From assembly GCF_963675165.1 (NCBI RefSeq), contig NC_087392.1, forward strand, positions 575,001 through 639,000: a stretch of 64,000 bases of DNA. The letters run 5' to 3'. Under the pieces are notes generated by a model. It was not told the origin of the DNA. It saw only the letters and a list, made by a program, of their open reading frames with translations, and ran no database searches. The first letter of the stretch is position 1. Every line of letters starts with the position of its first letter. Below are positions 62,425 to 64,000 of the stretch, piece by piece. The DNA comes from Halichondria panicea. Its lineage: Eukaryota > Porifera > Demospongiae > Suberitida > Halichondriidae. The translations under genes were made by a program, and so were the position numbers.

Positions 62425-64000
<1,576 letters not shown>

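Overview
The window is animal nuclear DNA: multi-exon genes with GT-AG introns that are often only 50-150 bp long, metazoan-only families (a cadherin, THADA, SLAIN, a DLC1/STARD13-type RhoGAP, collagen-like exons) and CA microsatellites. Gene density, short introns, lineage-specific collagen-like genes and the overall divergence from vertebrate orthologues fit an early-branching animal, most likely a sponge. That taxonomic call is inference. No bacterial, viral or retroelement coding region was recognised.

Layout. 1-3051 (-): the 5' part of a cadherin. 3474-5946 (-): a gene with a FAM47-like C-terminus, head to head with intronless EXOSC1 (6107-6718, +). 6927-11295 (-): UBE3A, head to head with a small PUB-domain gene (11518-12496, +), then PNKD (12795-14598, +). 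14755-23430 (-): THADA, carrying foldback repeats in its introns. 24036-26229 (+): SF3B4, facing ATOX1 (26442-27061, -). About 28.5-37.6 kb is a poorly ordered accessory region with collagen-like minus-strand exons, an unrecognised three-exon gene end and many local duplications. 39464-40597 (-): CCDC103/DNAAF19, head to head with LIAS (40758-42484, +). 42781-42894 (-): OST4 (37 residues), head to head with OFD1 (43144-46720, +). 47053-49653 (-): a SLAIN protein with an internal 12-copy repeat. 49923-52787 (-): a class III aminotransferase-like gene of the ETNPPL/PHYKPL group lacking the PLP lysine. 53468-62083 (+): a DLC1/STARD-type RhoGAP. 62425-64000 (-): the 3' part of CCDC22.

Most recognised genes are housekeeping genes arranged as divergent or convergent pairs with 75-350 bp between them. 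Two or three are ciliary or centriolar (OFD1, CCDC103, perhaps the FAM47-like gene). For UBE3A, PNKD, LIAS, CCDC103, OFD1, SLAIN, SF3B4, the PUB gene, the RhoGAP and the aminotransferase-like gene, I placed exon boundaries by hand and the exon lengths sum to whole codons with consistent phases. The strongest oddities are the aminotransferase-like protein whose catalytic lysine and PLP-stacking tyrosine are both asparagine, the duplicated collagen-like cluster, the SLAIN repeat and a family of intronic inverted repeats.
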